Source: Pandoraea cepalis (GTDB lineage: Bacteria; Pseudomonadota; Gammaproteobacteria; Burkholderiales; Burkholderiaceae). From it: a stretch of 64,000 bases of DNA. Positions 10,325-20,102 of the stretch are shown here, piece by piece. The notes below the pieces were generated by a model. It was not told where the DNA came from. It worked only from the letters and a program-made list of their open reading frames with translations, and did not search any database. The translations under genes were made by a program, and so were the position numbers. Numbering within the stretch: the first letter of the stretch is position 1; each line of letters starts with the position of its first letter. The stretch lies in contig NZ_CABPSL010000003.1 in the NCBI RefSeq assembly GCF_902459665.1, positions 1-64,000 of the forward strand, read 5' to 3'.

Positions 10325-12208
10325 TCAACTTCGCGTGCCCCCTGTGCCGGCCGGAGCCAGCAGCCGCTTCAATTCGTCGCGTTGCCGCGACAGCGCTTGA
10401 GCGTGGCGCAATTCATCGGACGTCAGCGACGTCCGCTTGAAAATCGTCTCCAGGGCGTCGCACAGACCGTCGTACTGCAAGCGCCGAATCGCGCTTCTCA
10501 GTTCCGCAAGCCGCAGCGCGATCTGCTCCTCCCGACGCTCGACCTGGGTCTCATCCTCCGGGTCGAACAACAACAGGTCGCGGGCGTTCTCTTCGAACGA
10601 GAGAATTTCGCGAAGAATGTCGTCGAAACTCGCCCAGTTCGGCGACACCCGCAGCCGATCCGACATGAAACGAAAGTCGGCCTGCGCCCCCATTTCGCGG
10701 CAATGCGCCAGCACTTCCGAGAAAATCTCGGCGTGATGGGGCCCTTCCTGCAAAATCTTGACTTCTTCTTCGGTTAATTCATTCCCTAGTGCCGGAAACA
10801 TGAGCAAGTTCTGCAGCGCCCGATGCTCGGTTCCCACTACGCGGCGCTTCTCGCGCTTGGCCGGCGCTTTATCCCATGTGTTCTGACGGCGTGCCGCGCC
10901 GATCGACAACTCGCACAACCCGGCCACTTCTTCGACAGAACTTTCCACCCGCTCGGCCAGTGCATGCAAGATCTGCCCTCGCAACGCGTTTGCCGGCATC
11001 TGCTGCAACAACGGCTTCGCCTCAAACAGCGCACGCGCCCGCCCTTCGGGCTGATGCATCTCCTTACCTGCCGTCACTTCTCCGATCAGGAACTGCGACA
11101 GCGGCATGGCGCGCGATACCTCATCGGCAAACGCGTCAGCGCCGTGCTCACGCACATAGCTGTCCGGATCGTGCTCGCTCGGCAAGAACAGGAACTTGAA
11201 GCTCCGGTTGTCGTCCGCATGCGGCAAACATGCCTCGAGCGCTCGGCGGGCCGCCCGCCGGCCGGCCGCGTCGCCGTCAAAGCTGAACACCACCGTCTCG
11301 GTCTGGCGCAACAGCTTCTGCACGTGCATCGGCGTGCAGGCAGTGCCCAACGTGGCCACCGCCTGTGGAAAGCCGAGCTGCGCCAGCGCCACCACATCCA
11401 TATACCCTTCGACCACGAGCACATAGCCCGCGTCGCGAATCCCCGTGCGCGCCTCGAACAGCCCATACAGTTCGCTGCCCTTGCTGAACAGCGGCGTCTC
11501 GGGCGAATTCAGATACTTGGGCTCGCCCTTGTCCAGCACACGTCCGCCGAACGCGATCACCTGCCCTTTCGTGTTTCGGATCGGGAACATGATCCGGTCG
11601 CGAAAACGGTCATAACGACGCTTCGTGCTGCCCGCCTCGCCCTTCTCGCTCTCGATGACGAGACCCGCGTCGAGCAACTGATCGTCGCGATAGTCCTGAA
11701 ACGCCGCGTCGAGGTTCTGCCACCCATCGGGGGCGTAGCCGAGTCCAAAATGCGCGGCGATTTCGCCCGTCAATCCTCGTCGCTTCAAATATTCGATGGC
11801 GGTCGGCGCACTACGCAATTGCTTGCGGTAGTAGTCGCAGGCACGCGTCATGACGTCGACCAGGCCGAGGGTTTGCGCACGCTGCGCGGCAGGTGCCGGC
11901 GCGCCCGGCAACGGCGCCTCACGCGGCACATCCAGCCCAACATTGCGGGCCAAGTCCTCGACAGCTTCGACAAATCCGAGTCCGGCATGCTCCATCAGGA
12001 AGCTGATCGCGCTGCCGTGCGCGCCACACCCGAAGCAGTGATAGAACTGCTTCGTGGGACTTACGGTAAATGAGGGCGACTTCTCGTTATGAAAGGGGCA
12101 CAGCCCCATGAAGTTCGCCCCGCCTTTCTTCAACTGCACGTAGCGGCCCACCACCTCGACGATATCGACGCGGTTGAGCAAGTCCTGCAGGAACGACTGG
12201 GGGATCAC
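10325..12208 (-). CDS. dnaG: DNA primase
   Basis: This 627-residue DnaG has the N-terminal CHC2 zinc finger (CPFHNEKSPSF, then HCFGCGAHG) and the TOPRIM catalytic core (VVEGYMDVVALAQLG, then FSFDGDAAGRRAARRALE). The C-terminal part should bind DnaB. It makes RNA primers at the replication fork. GTG 12208 begins VIPQSFLQDLLNRVDIVEVV, which aligns with the usual MIPQSF start; a further GTG at 12235 would only add nine residues. It lies between yqeY (67 bp upstream) and rpoD, as in the macromolecular-synthesis operon. Confidence 0.95.
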   Translation of the reverse strand: MIPQSFLQDLLNRVDIVEVVGRYVQLKKGGANFMGLCPFHNEKSPSFTVSPTKQFYHCFGCGAHGSAISFLMEHAGLGFVEAVEDLARNVGLDVPREAPLPGAPAPAAQRAQTLGLVDVMTRACDYYRKQLRSAPTAIEYLKRRGLTGEIAAHFGLGYAPDGWQNLDAAFQDYRDDQLLDAGLVIESEKGEAGSTKRRYDRFRDRIMFPIRNTKGQVIAFGGRVLDKGEPKYLNSPETPLFSKGSELYGLFEARTGIRDAGYVLVVEGYMDVVALAQLGFPQAVATLGTACTPMHVQKLLRQTETVVFSFDGDAAGRRAARRALEACLPHADDNRSFKFLFLPSEHDPDSYVREHGADAFADEVSRAMPLSQFLIGEVTAGKEMHQPEGRARALFEAKPLLQQMPANALRGQILHALAERVESSVEEVAGLCELSIGAARRQNTWDKAPAKREKRRVVGTEHRALQNLLMFPALGNELTEEEVKILQEGPHHAEIFSEVLAHCREMGAQADFRFMSDRLRVSPNWASFDDILREILSFEENARDLLLFDPEDETQVERREEQIALRLAELRSAIRRLQYDGLCDALETIFKRTSLTSDELRHAQALSRQRDELKRLLAPAGTGGTRS

Positions 12209-12275
12209 TGGATCGATACCATCGCGGCACGGCACCGTGCCGTCGCTTGCGACGGCAACTCACCGCACCACTCAA

Positions 12276-12722
12276 TTACGCAGCCAACGCCGCCTTCACC
12301 TGCGCGGACACGGCCGTCATGTCGGCGCGGCCGGCCAACTGGCCTTTGAGCACGCCCATCACCTTGCCCATGTCCTGCGGACCCGCGGCGCCCGTTTGCG
12401 CCACGGCTGCCTTGACCGCCTGCTCGACCTCGTCAGCCGAGAGTTGCTGGGGCATATAGACCATGAGCACGTCGAGTTCGGCGACCTCCTTGTCGGCCAG
12501 ATCGGTGCGACCGGCCGCCTGGAACTGGCTGATGGAATCCTTGCGTTGTTTGATCAGCTTGTCGACGACGGCCACGATCGCCGTGTCATCGAGAGTGATG
12601 CGCTCGTCGACTTCCCTTTGTTTGATTGCCGCGAGCAGCAGCCGGATGGTCCCCAGTCGTTCCGCGGCCTTGGCACGCATGGCCGTCTTCATATCTTCGG
12701 TAATGCGTTCTTTCAGACTCAT
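12276..12722 (-). CDS. GatB/YqeY-domain protein
   Basis: This 148-residue YqeY-type protein begins MSLKERITEDMKTAMRAK and contains RLGTIRLLLAAIKQREVDER and a C-terminal GKVMGVLKGQLAGRADM. YqeY resembles the tRNA-binding tail of GatB; its exact role is unclear. In many proteobacteria it is co-transcribed with rpsU, dnaG and rpoD. Here it heads the dnaG-rpoD unit, and the rpsU normally upstream is missing (see 56569-56781). Confidence 0.9.
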   Translation of the reverse strand: MSLKERITEDMKTAMRAKAAERLGTIRLLLAAIKQREVDERITLDDTAIVAVVDKLIKQRKDSISQFQAAGRTDLADKEVAELDVLMVYMPQQLSADEVEQAVKAAVAQTGAAGPQDMGKVMGVLKGQLAGRADMTAVSAQVKAALAA

Positions 12723-12860
12723 GAGCAGGGGTTCCGGATTTCGAATACGTTTCAGTGTAGTGCATGCCGCCCCAAAGGAAAGGACGACTGTCGTCAGGCA
12801 CTTGCCGCGTGCGGCCGCAGCCGAGGGCTCGGCGCTGACATTAGCGAGCGCAGAAAGCAC

Positions 12861-12905
12861 AAAAACCCGCTTGAGGAAACGATCACGCGCGCGATCACAA
12901 GCGGG
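12861..12905 (-). terminator. Terminator downstream of the BaiN-type gene
   Basis: Inverted repeat CCCGCTTG (12866-12873) / CAAGCGGG (12898-12905), read on the minus strand, ends in TTTTTG. It lies 79 bp past the flavoprotein stop and separates that gene from yqeY. Confidence 0.7.
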
Positions 12906-12983
12906 CTCGCAGGAGACTCGGCTCCGCCCTCGGTGCGTCGTCTCCACGAAGGGGAGAGATTATCACAGCACGGAAGTCGCCGT

Positions 12984-14243
12984 CTACGACAGCGCGTCGC
13001 CCCCCGCCCGCTCCGCCTTCACGCTTTCGGACATTGCCTGCGCGCACGCCACGGCCGATGCCCACGCCCACTGGAAGTTATAGCCGCCGAGCCACCCGGT
13101 CACGTCGACCACTTCCCCGACGAAATGCAGCCCCGGTTGTGCGCGCGCCTCCAGGGTGGCGGAAGACAGTGCCTTCGTATCGACCCCACCCCGCGTGACT
13201 TCGGCCTTGCGCCAGCCTTCAGACCCGCACGGCTTGAGCGTCCAACTGGAAAACGCCTGGGCGAGCGAGCGCAACGCCTTGTCCGGCAATTCCTGCACGC
13301 GCGCCTGCGGCGAAAGCCCGCTGTTCGCAACCCAGGCGTCGGCCAAACGGGCCGGCACCCATTGCGCCAACAGGTTGGCCAACTGCCGCTTCGATGTCGC
13401 TTTCGCTTCGAACAATGCCACCTCGATGTCCGACGATGGTGACAGATCCAGGGTGATTGACTGCCCCGGCGTCCAGAAGCTCGAAATTTGCAGAATGGCC
13501 GGACCGGACAACCCGCGGTGCGTAAACAAGAGATCCTCAACGAAACGACCGGCGTCCTTTCCCTTGCCCGCGCTCACCTCGACTTCCAGCGACAAACCCG
13601 ATAGCCCCGCAAAGGGCGCCCAGGTCGACGCGTCGAACATGAGCGGCACCAGCGCCGGACGCGGCTCGACGATCTCCAGCCCGAATTGACGTGCGATCCG
13701 ATAGCCCCAGTCCGTCGCGCCGATTTTGGGAATCGACAGGCCACCCGTGGCGATCACCAGTCGTTTGGCCGCGATATGCCCCGCATCTGTCGTCAAGTGA
13801 TAAGGATGCGCACCGCCCGAGGACGTATGGGCAACGGTGTGTACAGTGCATGGCATGCGCCAATGCACGTGCCCCGCCGCACACTCCTTGCGGAGCATGT
13901 CGATGATGTCCTCGGCACTGTTGTCGCAAAACAGCTGTCCGCGATGCTTTTCGTGCCAGGCAATGCGGTGACGCCCCAGCAGATCCAGAAAATCGCGCGG
14001 CGTATAGCGCGCCAGGGCCGAGCGGCAGAATCTCGGGTTTTCTGACAGGTAGTTGGCCGGTCCGGCGTTGATATTGGTGAAATTGCAGCGCCCGCCGCCT
14101 GAAATCCGGATCTTCTCCGCCAGACGCGTCGCGTGATCGATGAGCACCACGCGCAGCCCAAGTTGCCCGGCCACCGCCGCGCACATCAGGCCGGCCGCGC
14201 CAGCCCCAACGATTGCTACATCGAACTTTTCCATGGCGCGCAT
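12984..14243 (-). CDS. BaiN/YhiN-family FAD-dependent oxidoreductase (HI0933-like)
   Basis: This 419-residue flavoprotein has the N-terminal FAD motif DVAIVGAGAAGLMCAAVAGQ, the family hallmark IRISGGGRCNFTN, a second motif RLVIATGGLSIPKIG and the C-terminal FAD-contact region GGYNFQWAWASA. HI0933/YhiN proteins are widespread; the related BaiN reduces bile-acid intermediates, but the role in most bacteria is not established. ATG 14243 or 14234 (MEKFDVAIVG) could start it. It diverges from tsaD, 82 bp away, and occupies the place where rpsU would be expected. Confidence 0.87.
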   Translation of the reverse strand: MRAMEKFDVAIVGAGAAGLMCAAVAGQLGLRVVLIDHATRLAEKIRISGGGRCNFTNINAGPANYLSENPRFCRSALARYTPRDFLDLLGRHRIAWHEKHRGQLFCDNSAEDIIDMLRKECAAGHVHWRMPCTVHTVAHTSSGGAHPYHLTTDAGHIAAKRLVIATGGLSIPKIGATDWGYRIARQFGLEIVEPRPALVPLMFDASTWAPFAGLSGLSLEVEVSAGKGKDAGRFVEDLLFTHRGLSGPAILQISSFWTPGQSITLDLSPSSDIEVALFEAKATSKRQLANLLAQWVPARLADAWVANSGLSPQARVQELPDKALRSLAQAFSSWTLKPCGSEGWRKAEVTRGGVDTKALSSATLEARAQPGLHFVGEVVDVTGWLGGYNFQWAWASAVACAQAMSESVKAERAGGDALS

Positions 14244-14269
14244 TGTACCCGGCAGGGGTTAGGGGCGAC

Positions 14270-14278
14270 TGGTATACT
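14270..14278 (+). promoter_or_regulatory. Extended -10 promoter for tsaD
   Basis: CTGGTATACT contains TG-N-TATACT (hexamer 14273-14278), about 48 bp before tsaD. No good -35 is visible, which an extended -10 does not need. Confidence 0.45.
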
Positions 14279-14325
14279 TCTTGGTTATCTCGTTACCTTG
14301 ACGCCGCACGTCTCCCCCTTCCGCC

Positions 14326-15357
14326 ATGCTGGTTTTAGGCATTGAAAGCTCCTGCGACGAAACCGGGCTCGCCCTTTACGACACCGAGGCCGGCCTGCTT
14401 TCGCACGCGCTGCATTCGCAGATTGCCATGCACCGCGAATACGGTGGCGTGGTGCCCGAACTGGCGTCGCGCGACCACATCCGCCGCGCGCTGCCCCTGG
14501 CAGAAGCCGTGCTTGCGCAAGCTGGCAAGCCACTCAGTGCGGTCGATGCAATCGCCTACACGCAAGGCCCTGGACTCGCCGGGGCGCTGCTGGTGGGCGC
14601 CAGCGTCGCGAACGCCCTCGCGTTTGCGCTCGGGCGTCCAGTCGTGGGCGTGCACCATCTGGAGGGCCATCTGCTCTCCCCGCTGCTCGCACCGGATGCC
14701 CCCGATTTCCCGTTCGTCGCTTTGCTGGTCTCCGGCGGCCACACGCAGTTGATGGAAGTCCGCGCCTTCGGCCAGTACGCCATGCTCGGCGAAACACTGG
14801 ATGACGCTGCCGGCGAAGCCTTCGACAAGACCGCCAAGCTGCTGGGACTCGGCTACCCGGGCGGGCCGGCCATCTCGCGCCTGGCCGAATTCGGTACGCC
14901 GGGACGCTACGACTTGCCGCGTCCGATGAAGCATTCGGGCAACCTTGACTTCAGTTTCAGCGGATTGAAAACCGCCGTGCTCACGCAGGTGCGCAATCTC
15001 GGCGGCAACGTATGCGACCAGGAAAAGGCCGATCTCGCGCGAGGCTTCGTCGATGCCATCGTCGACGTGCTCGTCGCCAAGTCGATGGCCGCGCTCAAGC
15101 AGACTGGCATGAAAACGCTCGTCGTGGCAGGGGGCGTGGGTGCCAACACGCAGCTTCGCGAAGGACTCAATGAAGCCGCTCGCCGCCGTGGCTATCGCGT
15201 GCACTATCCGGACCTGGCTTTCTGCACGGATAACGGCGCCATGATCGCCTTCGCCGGCGCCATGCGGCTCAAGTACTGGCCAGATGAAGCCGACAGCGAA
15301 TACGCCTACACGGTCCGCCCGCGCTGGGATCTCTCCGACATCGTGCGCGGCGTCTAG
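14326..15357 (+). CDS. tsaD: tRNA N6-threonylcarbamoyltransferase TsaD
   Basis: This 343-residue TsaD (Kae1/YgjD family) begins [20 protein letters not shown]. The metal-binding histidines lie in [44 protein letters not shown] and [11 protein letters not shown] follow. With TsaB, TsaC and TsaE it transfers the threonylcarbamoyl group to A37 of ANN-reading tRNAs. That set includes the tRNA-Ile2 encoded nearby, although this may be coincidence. It has its own promoter and terminator. Confidence 0.97.
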   Translation: MLVLGIESSCDETGLALYDTEAGLLSHALHSQIAMHREYGGVVPELASRDHIRRALPLAEAVLAQAGKPLSAVDAIAYTQGPGLAGALLVGASVANALAFALGRPVVGVHHLEGHLLSPLLAPDAPDFPFVALLVSGGHTQLMEVRAFGQYAMLGETLDDAAGEAFDKTAKLLGLGYPGGPAISRLAEFGTPGRYDLPRPMKHSGNLDFSFSGLKTAVLTQVRNLGGNVCDQEKADLARGFVDAIVDVLVAKSMAALKQTGMKTLVVAGGVGANTQLREGLNEAARRRGYRVHYPDLAFCTDNGAMIAFAGAMRLKYWPDEADSEYAYTVRPRWDLSDIVRGV

Positions 15358-15381
15358 CGCCTCGCCCGGCACACGCCCAAG

Positions 15382-15408
15382 AAAAAACCGCTCCGAGGAG
15401 CGGTTTTT
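15382..15408 (+). terminator. Terminator after tsaD
   Basis: AAAACCGCTCC-GA-GGAGCGGTTTTT is a near-perfect stem with T and A tails, so it can act on both strands (tsaD and the convergent folE2). Confidence 0.85.
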
Positions 15409-15439
15409 CATTGCATGCGCCGCGCGAGGCGCAGCAAGA

Positions 15440-16249
15440 TCAGGCCACCACGCGCTTGTCGCGTTCGATCACGGCGTAAGCGCTGTGATTATGGATCGAC
15501 TCGAAATTCTCCGCTTGAAGCGCGTAGGCCACGACGCGCGGCTCATTGTTAAGTCGCGTTGCCACATCGCGTACCAGATCCTCGACGAACTTCGGGTTCT
15601 CATACGCCCGCTCGGTTACGTACTTCTCATCCGGGCGCTTGAGCAGCCCCCACAACTCGCAGGACGCCTCCTCCTCAGCCATGCGCACCAGTTCCTCGAC
15701 GGCGATATCGCCCGCGATTTCGGCGTCGATCGTGATGTGCGAGCGCTGATTGTGCGCGCCGTACTGCGAGATCTTCTTCGAGCACGGACAAAGGCTCGTG
15801 ACCGGCACGAGCACCTTGAGCCACACGCGCGTCTGGCCGTTGCGCACGTCGCCGGTGAGCGTCACTTCGTAGTCCAGCAAGCTTTGCACGCCCGAGACCG
15901 GTGCCGTCTTGTTGATGAAATACGGAAACGTCACTTCAATTCGACCGGCGTCGGCTTCGAGTTTTTCCAGCATGCTGTCGAGCATGGCGCGAAAACCCGC
16001 CACGTCGATCGGCGCGCGATGCGCGTCGAGCAACGCCACGAAGCGCGACATATGCGTACCTTTCTGATCGGCAGGCAGATGCACGTCGAGATTGAACAAG
16101 CCCACGGTGGCCTGCGCCTCCCCATCGGCCAGACGCACTGACAGCGGATGACGCACACCGCGCACACCCACGCGCTGAATCGGGATCTGCCGGGTATCGA
16201 CGGTGCTTTGAACGTCGGGCATGACGAAAGCGGGGTTCATCTGATTCAT
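15440..16249 (-). CDS. folE2: GTP cyclohydrolase FolE2 (type IB)
   Basis: This 269-residue FolE2 has the motifs [40 protein letters not shown] (containing the metal-ligand cysteine) and [13 protein letters not shown]. It converts GTP to 7,8-dihydroneopterin triphosphate, the first step of folate and queuosine synthesis, and works with several metals, unlike zinc-dependent FolE. In many bacteria folE2 is Zur-regulated; I see no convincing Zur box in the 200 bp upstream. Confidence 0.95.
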   Translation of the reverse strand: MNQMNPAFVMPDVQSTVDTRQIPIQRVGVRGVRHPLSVRLADGEAQATVGLFNLDVHLPADQKGTHMSRFVALLDAHRAPIDVAGFRAMLDSMLEKLEADAGRIEVTFPYFINKTAPVSGVQSLLDYEVTLTGDVRNGQTRVWLKVLVPVTSLCPCSKKISQYGAHNQRSHITIDAEIAGDIAVEELVRMAEEEASCELWGLLKRPDEKYVTERAYENPKFVEDLVRDVATRLNNEPRVVAYALQAENFESIHNHSAYAVIERDKRVVA

Positions 16250-16390
16250 CTAATTCTTCCTTCTTTGCCGGCAAGCCGACTTGGGGGAGGCAATAGGCAA
16301 ACGTATCCGACGCCTGGCTCGCCAGCCGCTGACGGTTGTCGTCGGAATCGTGCCGGAGCCCCCGGCACGGTATCGGGAAAGGGCGATTCA

Positions 16391-16422
16391 AAACGAAACG
16401 ATCCGGCATGCAAGCCGGATCG
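16391..16422 (-). terminator. Terminator after dxs
   Basis: Stem CGATCCGGC (16399-16407) / GCCGGATCG (16414-16422) with a 6-nt loop; on the minus strand it runs into TTTCGTTTTG. It lies 27 bp past the dxs stop. Confidence 0.75.
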
Positions 16423-16448
16423 TTCGGAGGTTCAGGACTACCGGACGC

Positions 16449-18371
16449 TCAGGCGACGAGCTTGGTCGTGACCTTGCCAGCGGCCTGCGACGCCTGCATC
16501 AGCGGCAGGTCGAAGCGGGCACGGATGGACTTCGCGATACCCGTCGCATCGAGCCCCACGGCGGCCAGCAGCAGCGCCGGGTCGCCATGATCGATGAAGC
16601 GATCGGGCAGGCCCAATTGTAGTACAGGCCGAATCTCCCCACCGGCAAGCAGGGATTCCGCCACGGCCGACCCCGCACCGCCCATGATGCTGCCCTCTTC
16701 CACCGTGACCAGGTAGTCGTGCGTTTTCGCCAGTCGTGCGATCAATGCCTCGTCGATCGGCTTGACGAAGCGCATGTCGGCCACGGTGGCGTCGAGTTCC
16801 TCGGCTGCGGCAAGCGCCGGGGCCACCATGCTGCCGAACGCAAGAATTGCCACACGGCGTCCCGCCTCCGCTTGTCCCTCGCGTCGCACAACACCCTTGC
16901 CGATCGGCAGTGCGCTCATCGTCGATTCGATCGCCGCACCCGTGCCGGCACCGCGCGGATAACGCACGGCCGACGGGCCGTCGATCTGCACACCGGTATA
17001 GAGCATCTGACGGCATTCGTTCTCGTCCGACGGCGCCATCACCACCATATTCGGAATGCAGCGCAAATAGGCGATGTCGTATGCGCCCGCGTGCGTTGCA
17101 CCGTCTGCACCGACCAGACCCGACCGATCGAGCGCAAACACGACCGGCAGATTTTGCAACGCAACGTCGTGAATCAGTTGATCGTAACCGCGCTGCAGGA
17201 ACGTCGAGTAGATCGCGACCACGGGCTTGAGGCCCTCGGTCGCCATACCGCCGGCGAACGTCACGGCGTGTTGCTCGGCAATGCCCACGTCGTAGTAACG
17301 CGTCGGGAATCGCTTCTCGAACTCCACCATGCCCGAGCCTTCGCGCATGGCCGGCGTGATCCCCACGACACGCTTGTCGGCTTCGGCCATATCGCATAGC
17401 CAGTCGCCGAACACTTGCGTGTAGGTCTTCTTGCTGCTCGTGCTCGGTTTGATCCCTTCGGCCGGGTTGAACTTGCCCGGACCGTGATACAGCACCGGAT
17501 CGGCTTCGGCCAACTTGTAGCCGTACCCCTTGCGCGTGACCACGTGCAGGAATTGCGGCCCCTTCAGATTCTTGATGTTCTCGAGCGTCGGAATCAGCGA
17601 ATCGAGGTCATGACCGTCGATCGGGCCGATGTAGTTGAAGCCGAACTCCTCGAACATCGTCGCCGGCACGACCATGCCCTTGGCATGCTCTTCGAACTTG
17701 CGCGCCAGCTCCAGCACCGGCGGCGCCACGCTCAGCACCTTCTCCACGCCCTTCTTCGCCGCCGCGTAGAAGCGACCCGACATCAGACGGGCAAGATAGC
17801 GATTGAGGGCACCGACCGGCGGCGAGATCGACATGTCGTTGTCGTTGAGGATGACCAGCAGCGGCACGTCTTCATGCACCCCCGCATTGTTCATCGCCTC
17901 GAACGCCATACCGGCGGTCATGGCGCCATCGCCGATCACCGCGATGCCGAAGCGATGCTCGCCCTTCGTGCGCGCTCCAAGCGCCATGCCCAGCGCCGCT
18001 GAAATCGATGTGCTCGAATGCGCCGTGCCGAACGTGTCATACGGCGATTCATCGCGCTTCGGGAAGCCCGAAATACCGCCGAGCTGACGCAGCGACGCCA
18101 TGGCGTCGCGGCGACCGGTCAGGATCTTGTGCGGATAGCTCTGGTGCCCCACGTCCCAGACAATGCGATCCTCCGGCGTGTTGAACACGTAGTGAAGTGC
18201 AATCGTCAGCTCGACCGTACCGAGATTGGACGACAAGTGACCGCCCGTGCGCGACACGCTCTCGAGCACGAAGGCACGCAGCTCTTCGGCCAACGGTGCG
18301 AGTTGGCGACGCTCCCAACGCCGCAACGCGGCCGGGTCATCGATGGTATTTAGCAGTTCGTACATCGTCAT
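16449..18371 (-). CDS. dxs: 1-deoxy-D-xylulose-5-phosphate synthase
   Basis: This 640-residue DXS has the motifs [17 protein letters not shown], the ThDP/Mg2+ segment [19 protein letters not shown], a transketolase pyrimidine-domain segment ([16 protein letters not shown]) and [17 protein letters not shown]. It joins pyruvate and glyceraldehyde 3-phosphate, the entry step of the MEP isoprenoid pathway. Two close ATGs (18371 and 18365) are possible. It is the last gene of xseB-ispA-dxs, with a 192-bp gap after ispA. Confidence 0.97.
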   Translation of the reverse strand: MTMYELLNTIDDPAALRRWERRQLAPLAEELRAFVLESVSRTGGHLSSNLGTVELTIALHYVFNTPEDRIVWDVGHQSYPHKILTGRRDAMASLRQLGGISGFPKRDESPYDTFGTAHSSTSISAALGMALGARTKGEHRFGIAVIGDGAMTAGMAFEAMNNAGVHEDVPLLVILNDNDMSISPPVGALNRYLARLMSGRFYAAAKKGVEKVLSVAPPVLELARKFEEHAKGMVVPATMFEEFGFNYIGPIDGHDLDSLIPTLENIKNLKGPQFLHVVTRKGYGYKLAEADPVLYHGPGKFNPAEGIKPSTSSKKTYTQVFGDWLCDMAEADKRVVGITPAMREGSGMVEFEKRFPTRYYDVGIAEQHAVTFAGGMATEGLKPVVAIYSTFLQRGYDQLIHDVALQNLPVVFALDRSGLVGADGATHAGAYDIAYLRCIPNMVVMAPSDENECRQMLYTGVQIDGPSAVRYPRGAGTGAAIESTMSALPIGKGVVRREGQAEAGRRVAILAFGSMVAPALAAAEELDATVADMRFVKPIDEALIARLAKTHDYLVTVEEGSIMGGAGSAVAESLLAGGEIRPVLQLGLPDRFIDHGDPALLLAAVGLDATGIAKSIRARFDLPLMQASQAAGKVTTKLVA

Positions 18372-18563
18372 TCCATATGTAGGCGTTCTGGTCGGGCAGC
18401 CCTGCCTGGCGAGCCGGTCCCGATCTCCTGCCGGTGCGTTCTGTGGGGAGATCCGCGCCGACCCTCATTGCCCCTTGCCTGTTTCTACTGCAAACGCCCC
18501 CGGATCACGCGATCCTTTGCCGCCTGGGTCGCCTCGAAATTTGCCTGTCAGGCGATTCGCCGG

Positions 18564-19460
18564 TCAGTTGATGCGATCGACCACGTAATCGGCCAGGGCA
18601 CGCAGCCGATCCGCATTGCCAAGCGTCGCACTCGCCGCGTGAGCATCGGCCCGCAGCTTCTCCGCATAGCCGCGCGCGCCGTCGAGGCCCATCAGCGATA
18701 CGTAGGTCGGCTTGTCGTTGGCCGCGTCCTTGCCGGCCGTCTTGCCAAGCGTGGCCGAATCGGCCGTGGTATCGAGAATGTCGTCCACGACCTGGAAGGC
18801 CAGGCCGACAGCCGCCGCGTAGGTGTCCAGCGCGCGCGTTTCATCGTCCGACAATGCACGGCCGCAGATGGCGCCCATGCGCAGCGACGCGCGCAACAGG
18901 GCCCCCGTCTTCAGTCGATGCATGTTTTCCAGTTGCGACTGATTCAGCTTGATGCCGACGCTCTCCAGATCGATCGCCTGCCCGCCGGCCATGCCCAGCG
19001 CCCCCGAGGCCAGCGCCAGTTCGCGCACCAGCGCGAGCGACTGTGCGGCGCTCAGGTCGCCCGTGGCTTCGCCGAGCAGCACAAACGCTTGCGTTTGCAG
19101 CGCGTCGCCCGCGAGCAGGCCGGTCGCTTCGTCGTATTGCACATGCACCGTCGGCTTGCCGCGGCGCAGATCGTCGTCGTCCATGCACGGCAGATCGTCA
19201 TGCACCAGCGAATAGGCGTGGATCATTTCCACGGCGCACGCGGCACGATCCAGGGCCGTCTCGCTTGCCTGGGTCACCTCGCCAGCGGCAAAGCACAACA
19301 GCGGACGCACACGCTTGCCGCCGCCGAGCACGGCGTAGCGCATCGATTCATTCAGTCGTGCCGAGCCGCCATCGGCGGCCTTGGGCAGCACGGCGTCGAG
19401 CGATTGTTCCACACGGGCCTGCACTGCCTGCATCCAGGCCTTGATATTCTGATCCGCCAT
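18564..19460 (-). CDS. ispA: Farnesyl diphosphate synthase (short-chain prenyl transferase)
   Basis: This 298-residue polyprenyl synthetase has a first Asp-rich motif DDLPCMDDDDLRRG, GGKRVRPLLCFAAGE, and a second Asp-rich motif VVDDILDTTADSATLGKTAG. It condenses IPP with DMAPP/GPP to give FPP. ATG 19460 (MADQNIKAWMQ) is preferred because a CAGG precedes it at suitable spacing; ATGs at 19469 and further up are alternatives. It works in the same pathway as dxs downstream. Confidence 0.93.
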   Translation of the reverse strand: MADQNIKAWMQAVQARVEQSLDAVLPKAADGGSARLNESMRYAVLGGGKRVRPLLCFAAGEVTQASETALDRAACAVEMIHAYSLVHDDLPCMDDDDLRRGKPTVHVQYDEATGLLAGDALQTQAFVLLGEATGDLSAAQSLALVRELALASGALGMAGGQAIDLESVGIKLNQSQLENMHRLKTGALLRASLRMGAICGRALSDDETRALDTYAAAVGLAFQVVDDILDTTADSATLGKTAGKDAANDKPTYVSLMGLDGARGYAEKLRADAHAASATLGNADRLRALADYVVDRIN

Positions 19461-19539
19461 CGTCTTCATCCTGCACGTGCCCATTGGGCCGTGCGTGTTA
19501 TTGAGTCGCCCCGCGCCGCGTTGGGACGTCTACGCTCAT

Positions 19540-19574
19540 GCGTCGCGTGTCGAGTGTCGAGTGTCGCGTGTCGC
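19540..19574. repeat. 7-bp tandem repeat between xseB and ispA
   Basis: Five consecutive heptamers read GCGTCGC, GTGTCGA, GTGTCGA, GTGTCGC, GTGTCGC. They lie in the 144-bp gap between the xseB stop and the ispA start, inside the presumed operon mRNA. Confidence 0.8.
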
Positions 19575-19604
19575 AGGTCGGCTTGCCGCATCACCCGGCG
19601 CCGC

Positions 19605-19874
19605 TCAGAACTCGTCGCGCACCGGCTCGAGCGGCTTGAGCGTCTCTCCCTCGAGCACCTTGACCTGCTGCTCCACCTTCTCGAGCAGGCCCTGGCAGTA
19701 TTTCACCAGCACGGCACCACGCCGGTAGGCGCCAAGCGACTCCTCCAGCCCCAGCTCACCGCCTTCCATGCGCCCCACGAGCTTTTCCAGCTCGGCGAGC
19801 GCAGCCTCATAGGTCTCGGGCAGGTCCTGCGGCACGTCGGGTGCCGCGTCTTGCGACTTTGCAGTCTTGGCCAT
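19605..19874 (-). CDS. xseB: Exodeoxyribonuclease VII small subunit
   Basis: This 89-residue XseB contains TYEAALAELEKLVGRMEGGE and LGLEESLGAYRRGAVLVKYC, the full XseB helical hairpin. It stabilises XseA in the enzyme that degrades single-stranded DNA. The first ~17 residues and the last ~15 are tails outside the core. It is the first gene of xseB-ispA-dxs and diverges from the Rieske gene, 228 bp away. Confidence 0.93.
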   Translation of the reverse strand: MAKTAKSQDAAPDVPQDLPETYEAALAELEKLVGRMEGGELGLEESLGAYRRGAVLVKYCQGLLEKVEQQVKVLEGETLKPLEPVRDEF

Positions 19875-20026
19875 AAACGCAAAATTCGGGTCGAATGTTC
19901 CATTTTACGGCAAAAGCGCATCGGCTCGCAGAGCGTAAATTGCCTCAAAACCGATCGCACTGACAATTTTCGGACATTATTTAACGCAAATCATGGACTT
20001 AGCGGCCCTCATGAGCCCAGACAAGG

Positions 20027-20032
20027 TATAAT
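20027..20032 (+). promoter_or_regulatory. -10 element upstream of the Rieske gene
   Basis: A consensus TATAAT lies 71 bp before the ATG. No convincing -35 is seen 16-18 bp upstream, so this may be an activator-dependent promoter. Confidence 0.4.
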
Positions 20033-20102
20033 TCTCGGTTCCCCTAAATCGATTTTTCGATGGTTGGGTTGTTCACTGCTTTCAAGCTAGTCGGGAGTGG
20101 GA

